Part shown: piece after piece, positions 32,814-35,815 of the stretch
How the letters are laid out: each line of letters starts with the position of its first letter
Position numbering within the stretch: the first letter of the stretch is position 1
Assembly (NCBI GenBank): GCA_035640715.1
Contig: DASQVO010000321.1
Location: forward strand, 1-35,815
Source of the DNA: DASQVO01 sp035640715
Lineage (GTDB): Bacteria; Actinomycetota; Actinomycetes; Streptosporangiales; Streptosporangiaceae
DNA: 35,815 bases
Direction: 5' to 3'
The notes under the pieces: model-generated
What the model was told of the DNA's origin: nothing
The model's input: only the letters and a program-made list of their open reading frames with translations
Databases searched by the model: none
Made by a program: the position numbers and the translations under genes

Positions 32814-33343
32814 CCATCGTGCGGGGGGACGTGCTGGAGCGGCGGTTCGGCGGGCTCACCGTGGCGGCCCTGGCCGGCGCCCTCGGCATGATCGCCGTCT
32901 TCATCGGCCAGGGCGCCATCTCCGGTGGCCACGCGGCCTGGGCCGTCGCGATCGCCACCCTGTACGCGGCCGCCGTGTCCGTCCTGGCGGTGGCGCTTGC
33001 CCTCCGGTACTGGGCATCGCGCGAGTGGCACTACCTGTGGCGGTGGAGCATACGGCAGGTCCATGGCTCCGTGCCCGCCCAGACCGGTGACCACGGCCGT
33101 CTGGCGTTCCTGGCCGAGCGCATCCTCTGGGTGGCCGTGGTGTTCTGCGCGGGCGTGGGCCTGGTGGGCTGGGCCGCGCACGTGGGGCCGGCCGCCTGGG
33201 TGGCTGCCGTGGCCGGCTGTGCCGCGGCGCTCGTGATGTTCGCTGCGATGATGCGCGACATGGTGGACGCGATCCGGACCCAGTTCCGTAAGCCACAGGC
33301 GACACCGCCGACCGGGGCGCCCGGGCGGAGGCCGCGACGGTGA
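32807..33343 (+). CDS. Membrane protein of unknown function in the T7SS-signal operon
   Basis: A 178-residue protein with four predicted helices in two pairs (LTVAALAGALGMIAVFIG and AVAIATLYAAAVSVLAVALAL; ILWVAVVFCAGVGLVGWAAH and AAWVAAVAGCAAALVMFAAMM). A Trp- and Arg-rich loop (WASREWHYLWRWSIRQVHG) lies between the pairs, and the C-terminus is basic. The start overlaps the previous gene: ATG at 32807 by seven bases, or GTG at 32810 by four. I do not recognise the family; the context suggests it acts with the T7SS-signal protein at the membrane. Confidence 0.72.
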   Translation: MVTIVRGDVLERRFGGLTVAALAGALGMIAVFIGQGAISGGHAAWAVAIATLYAAAVSVLAVALALRYWASREWHYLWRWSIRQVHGSVPAQTGDHGRLAFLAERILWVAVVFCAGVGLVGWAAHVGPAAWVAAVAGCAAALVMFAAMMRDMVDAIRTQFRKPQATPPTGAPGRRPRR

Positions 33344-33990
33344 ACACGGTCCCCGAGCCGAGCGACAACTGGGCGGCGATCGAGGGCGCGCCGCCCACGT
33401 GGATTCCGCTCATACCCGATTTCACCGGGACACCGTGGGCGGATCGCGCCGGATACGCCCGCCAGGCCGCCGAGTGGGTATGGCTCGCGATCGGCTCACA
33501 GCAGCCGCAGGACGCTGCGAGCCGGGAGCAGCACGTCGAGCGGCTCACGACGGTCATACTCGACGCGTACGAGTCACTGTCCGGCAAGGTGCTCGCGCAC
33601 CAGACCTTCCTCTATATCCCGGGGCCGGAGGCCCCGCCGCTGCCGGCGCTGCTGGGTATCTGGAAATCGGCGGGGGCCAGGGACGAGCGGCTGCGCTACC
33701 TCGCGGGCGCAGACGGCCATGACGCGATCCAGCCTCCGGACGTGGAGGAGTTCAGCACCGAGCACCTGGGCAGCGGCCTGCGGGTATTCAGCGTGTCCAA
33801 GCCAGACGAGGACTCGGCTGAGCTGATGGGGACACTTGCCTACGCCTTCCGCTCCGAGGCGTACCAGACCGACATCCAGCTGCGGGCCCCGTCCTATGAC
33901 CTCGGGCTCCTGCAGGCCTGCGCGGATGACGTGGATGAGTTCGCGCGGTGCATCTTCGTCACCCCGGCCCCCGGCGCTGCCCGCGGCTGA
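33340..33990 (+). CDS. Unknown cytosolic protein, third gene of the T7SS-signal operon
   Basis: A 216-residue acidic soluble protein without a signal peptide or membrane segment. Visible features are TWIPLIPDFTGTPWADRAGY, the helical WVWLAIGSQQPQD, and TFLYIPGPEAPPLPALLGIW. The GTG at 33340 overlaps the previous stop as GTGA. I do not recognise the family. Its place suggests a chaperone, immunity or regulatory partner of the first gene, which is inference from context only. Confidence 0.7.
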   Translation: MNTVPEPSDNWAAIEGAPPTWIPLIPDFTGTPWADRAGYARQAAEWVWLAIGSQQPQDAASREQHVERLTTVILDAYESLSGKVLAHQTFLYIPGPEAPPLPALLGIWKSAGARDERLRYLAGADGHDAIQPPDVEEFSTEHLGSGLRVFSVSKPDEDSAELMGTLAYAFRSEAYQTDIQLRAPSYDLGLLQACADDVDEFARCIFVTPAPGAARG

Positions 33991-34616
33991 TGGAATCGGT
34001 GGATCAGCAGCCCGGGCCGTGCGCGCGGGCCGTCGGCTACTCGGTCATCCTGCCGCCGAGCTGGGCGAAAATCCCGCTCCGGAACGGCACCGACGCGGCG
34101 GTGCGGCGGATACTCGACCGGTCCTTCGCCGGATTCAGCCGGGACCAGGTCGCACAGCAGCGGCACGAGCTGAGGGAACGGCTGGGCAAGCTGATCGCCA
34201 GCGCGAAATCCAACGCCGGGCTGGACCTCTACCTGCCTGTGGAGCTGATGCGCGGCCTGGCTGTCCCCGCCTCGTTCCTCGTGTCGGAAGGGGCGTTTGA
34301 CGCGGGGCCGGAAACGCCGCCGGAGGAAATAGTCGCGGTCCTCGCGGCCCGCGGCGCCGACGCGAGCCTCACCGAGGTCGACGGGGCCATCGGGGTCAGG
34401 CAGGACAAAATCGTCCCGCCCGATCGGGCCCGGGACATCCAGTACGGTTCCCGGCACGTGGACTACACACTGGCCGTCCCCGGTGATACGCGGCGGTGGC
34501 TGGTCATCGCGTTCAGCACGATCGGCGCGGGCGATCCCGGCGACGACATCGCCCAGTTGCTCACCGGGCTGTTCGACGCGGTCATGACGACGTTCCGCTG
34601 GCGGCACGCACAGTAG
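33990..34616 (+). CDS. Unknown cytosolic protein, fourth gene of the T7SS-signal operon
   Basis: A 208-residue soluble protein. Features are YSVILPPSWAKIPLRNGTDA, a helical middle (DQVAQQRHELRERLGKLIAS), GLDLYLPVELMRGLAVPASF and a C-terminus with VDYTLAVPGDTRRWLVIAFS. The ATG at 33990 overlaps the previous stop as TGATG, so translation is coupled. No known domain was recognised. Both this and the preceding protein combine a beta-sheet-like PPSW or IPDF opening with a helical core and end in a beta-rich part, so they could be distantly related, but I cannot show it by eye. Confidence 0.7.
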   Translation: MESVDQQPGPCARAVGYSVILPPSWAKIPLRNGTDAAVRRILDRSFAGFSRDQVAQQRHELRERLGKLIASAKSNAGLDLYLPVELMRGLAVPASFLVSEGAFDAGPETPPEEIVAVLAARGADASLTEVDGAIGVRQDKIVPPDRARDIQYGSRHVDYTLAVPGDTRRWLVIAFSTIGAGDPGDDIAQLLTGLFDAVMTTFRWRHAQ

Positions 34617-34702
34617 CCGGTCCCGGCCGGGCCACCGGATGGCCTCACGCCGTGGACGCGACATTGATGATGTAGACGATCGAGGCGCGCTCATCGACTT
34701 CG

Positions 34703-34730
34703 CTGCACCGCGCCCATGGGGACGGTGCAG
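34703..34730. terminator. Hairpin between the T7SS-signal operon and the sdh operon
   Basis: CTGCACCG (34703-34710) pairs exactly with CGGTGCAG (34723-34730), about 90 bases after the fourth gene. It may end that operon or act in the sdh leader. The space 34617-34882 also has a CCCCCGGGGG palindrome at about 34757-34766 and no gene that I can see. Confidence 0.4.
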
Positions 34731-34882
34731 TGTAGCAAGAGTCACAGATCAGAACTCCCCCCGGGGGCAGAATTCACGGATGGACTGGCATAGGTTCGTG
34801 AACAAACAACGCCCGCAAGCGACGAGGCATGACCGAGGCGGGCGCGCAAGTCATAACAAATGAGGCAGCGAGGACGTCGAGG

Positions 34883-35689
34883 ATGACGCAAGCATTGGAA
34901 GCGCCCGCGAAAACACGGGCACAGATTCCGGAGCGCACGCTCCGCAAGGACCCGTGGTGGCGGCAACCAGCCATCGTCGTCACTCTGCTGACCATCTGGG
35001 TCCTGTACGCGACCGTGCGCGTCTTCATGGGCCATTACTACTGGGTGCCGGCCTACCACTACCTGACGCCGTTCTACTCGCCCTGCATCAGCGGAGAGTG
35101 CGTGGCCGGGTCGAGCAGCCTCGGCCACTGGTTCCCGCCGGTGCCGCCGATCATCCCCTACGCCCTGGTGTCGCTGCCGCTGGTCCTCGGCTTCCGGCTG
35201 AGCTGCTACTACTACCGGCGCGCCTACTACCGGGCGTTCTGGCGGGCGCCGGCCGCCTGCGCCGTCCGCGAGCCGCACGAGCGCTACACCGGCGAGACCA
35301 GGTTCCCGCTGATCATGCAGAACCTGCACCGCTACTTCTTCTACGCCGTCATTCTCATCTCGATCCTCAACACCTACGACGCGATCGACGCGTTCCACGG
35401 CAAGACCGGCGGGATCGGGTTCGGCCTGGGCACGCTGATCATGCTCGTCAACGTCGTCCTGCTGTGGGGCTACACGCTGTCCTGCCATTCGTGCCGGCAC
35501 ATCACCGGCGGCCGGCTGAAGAACTTCTCAAAGCATCCGGTGCGGTACTGGGTGTGGACCCAGATCTCGAAGCTGAACGCGAAGCACATGCAGCTCGCGT
35601 GGACCACGCTCGGCACGCTGATGCTGACCGACCTGTACATCATGCTCGTGGCCAGCGGCACCATCAGCGACCTGCGATTCTTCAATTAA
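34883..35689 (+). CDS. sdhC: Succinate dehydrogenase membrane anchor, heme-binding subunit
   Basis: A 268-residue integral membrane protein of the actinobacterial succinate dehydrogenase/fumarate reductase type. It has about five helices: IVVTLLTIWVLYATVRVFMG; IIPYALVSLPLVLGF; RYFFYAVILISILNTYDAI; GTLIMLVNVVLLWGYTLS; and WTTLGTLMLTDLYIMLVASG. Likely heme or quinone ligands are His in MQNLHRYFF and CHSCRHITGG. It anchors the catalytic subunits and passes electrons to quinone. The ATG at 34883, with AGGA eight bases upstream, begins a natural N-terminus; an ATG at 34829 in the same frame has no usable ribosome site. The flavoprotein gene starts ten bases after its stop. Confidence 0.88.
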   Translation: MTQALEAPAKTRAQIPERTLRKDPWWRQPAIVVTLLTIWVLYATVRVFMGHYYWVPAYHYLTPFYSPCISGECVAGSSSLGHWFPPVPPIIPYALVSLPLVLGFRLSCYYYRRAYYRAFWRAPAACAVREPHERYTGETRFPLIMQNLHRYFFYAVILISILNTYDAIDAFHGKTGGIGFGLGTLIMLVNVVLLWGYTLSCHSCRHITGGRLKNFSKHPVRYWVWTQISKLNAKHMQLAWTTLGTLMLTDLYIMLVASGTISDLRFFN

Positions 35690-35699
35690 GGGCATTGCC

Positions 35700-35815
35700 A
35701 TGACCGACATTCAGCGCTTCTCCTACGACGTCGTAGTGATCGGCGCGGGCGGCTCGGGGCTGCGCGCCGCGATCGAGGCCCGGCAGCGGGGAAAGAAAAC
35801 CGCGATCATCTCCAA
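35700..35815 (+). CDS. sdhA: Succinate dehydrogenase flavoprotein subunit, N-terminal part (cut by window edge)
   Basis: Only the first 38 codons are present. FSYDVVVIGAGGSGLRAAIE contains the GxGxxG dinucleotide-binding motif for FAD, followed by ARQRGKKTAIIS as in SdhA/FrdA. AAGGG lies seven bases before the ATG. It follows the membrane anchor gene closely, so the order is anchor then flavoprotein, probably with the iron-sulfur subunit beyond the window. Confidence 0.88.
   Translation, partial: MTDIQRFSYDVVVIGAGGSGLRAAIEARQRGKKTAIIS

Overview
The window is GC-rich, uses GTG and even CTG starts freely, and ends its genes with GC hairpins that lack a U-tract. It encodes mycothiol synthesis (MshB), a DivIVA-domain protein, a 7Fe ferredoxin, the succinylase DAP pathway and a putative type VII secretion substrate. 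Together these point to a mycelial actinobacterium; I favour something near Streptosporangiales, but this is inference from gene content alone. No tRNA, rRNA, CRISPR array, transposase or integrase was seen.

Left part (1-8.6 kb). Two paralogous secreted GH25 muramidases come first. One is long, with Ig-like and ricin-type lectin domains, and is cut by the left window edge. The other is short and appears to have lost its C-terminal domains by frameshift. After them lie an Lrp/AsnC regulator, an orphan NarL-type histidine kinase, a stand-alone UMP kinase paralogue that looks foreign, and a fold-III PLP enzyme.

Middle left (8.7-15.4 kb). This holds an MMPL transporter, a LysR regulator with an apparently leaderless promoter, a PHP-domain phosphoesterase, a small secreted Ala/Gly/Ser-rich protein and a PfkB-type protein that lacks its catalytic motifs.

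Cell-wall/DAP region (15.5-21.2 kb). tag, a DivIVA-domain protein, a LOG-family protein and dapD run leftward. A lysozyme-fold-like membrane protein and fdxA-dapC run rightward. DapC and DapD catalyse neighbouring steps of lysine/meso-DAP synthesis, and DivIVA-type and muramidase-like proteins fit the same cell-wall theme.

Right part (21.4-35.8 kb). A CysRS-like protein without HIGH and KMSKS motifs is followed by a guanidino hydrolase-rocD pair, likely arginine to ornithine to glutamate semialdehyde. An acyl-CoA synthetase follows, with its C-terminus running into a hairpin repeat. Next come an mshB-membrane protein-flavin reductase operon and an S9 peptidase. A tightly coupled four-gene operon led by a T7SS-signal protein is the best candidate here for an undescribed system. 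The window ends in an sdh operon (SdhC complete, SdhA cut by the edge).

Gene remnants (Ig-like domain, SGNH hydrolase tail, methyltransferase piece) lie in several intergenic spaces, so local decay is a recurrent theme.
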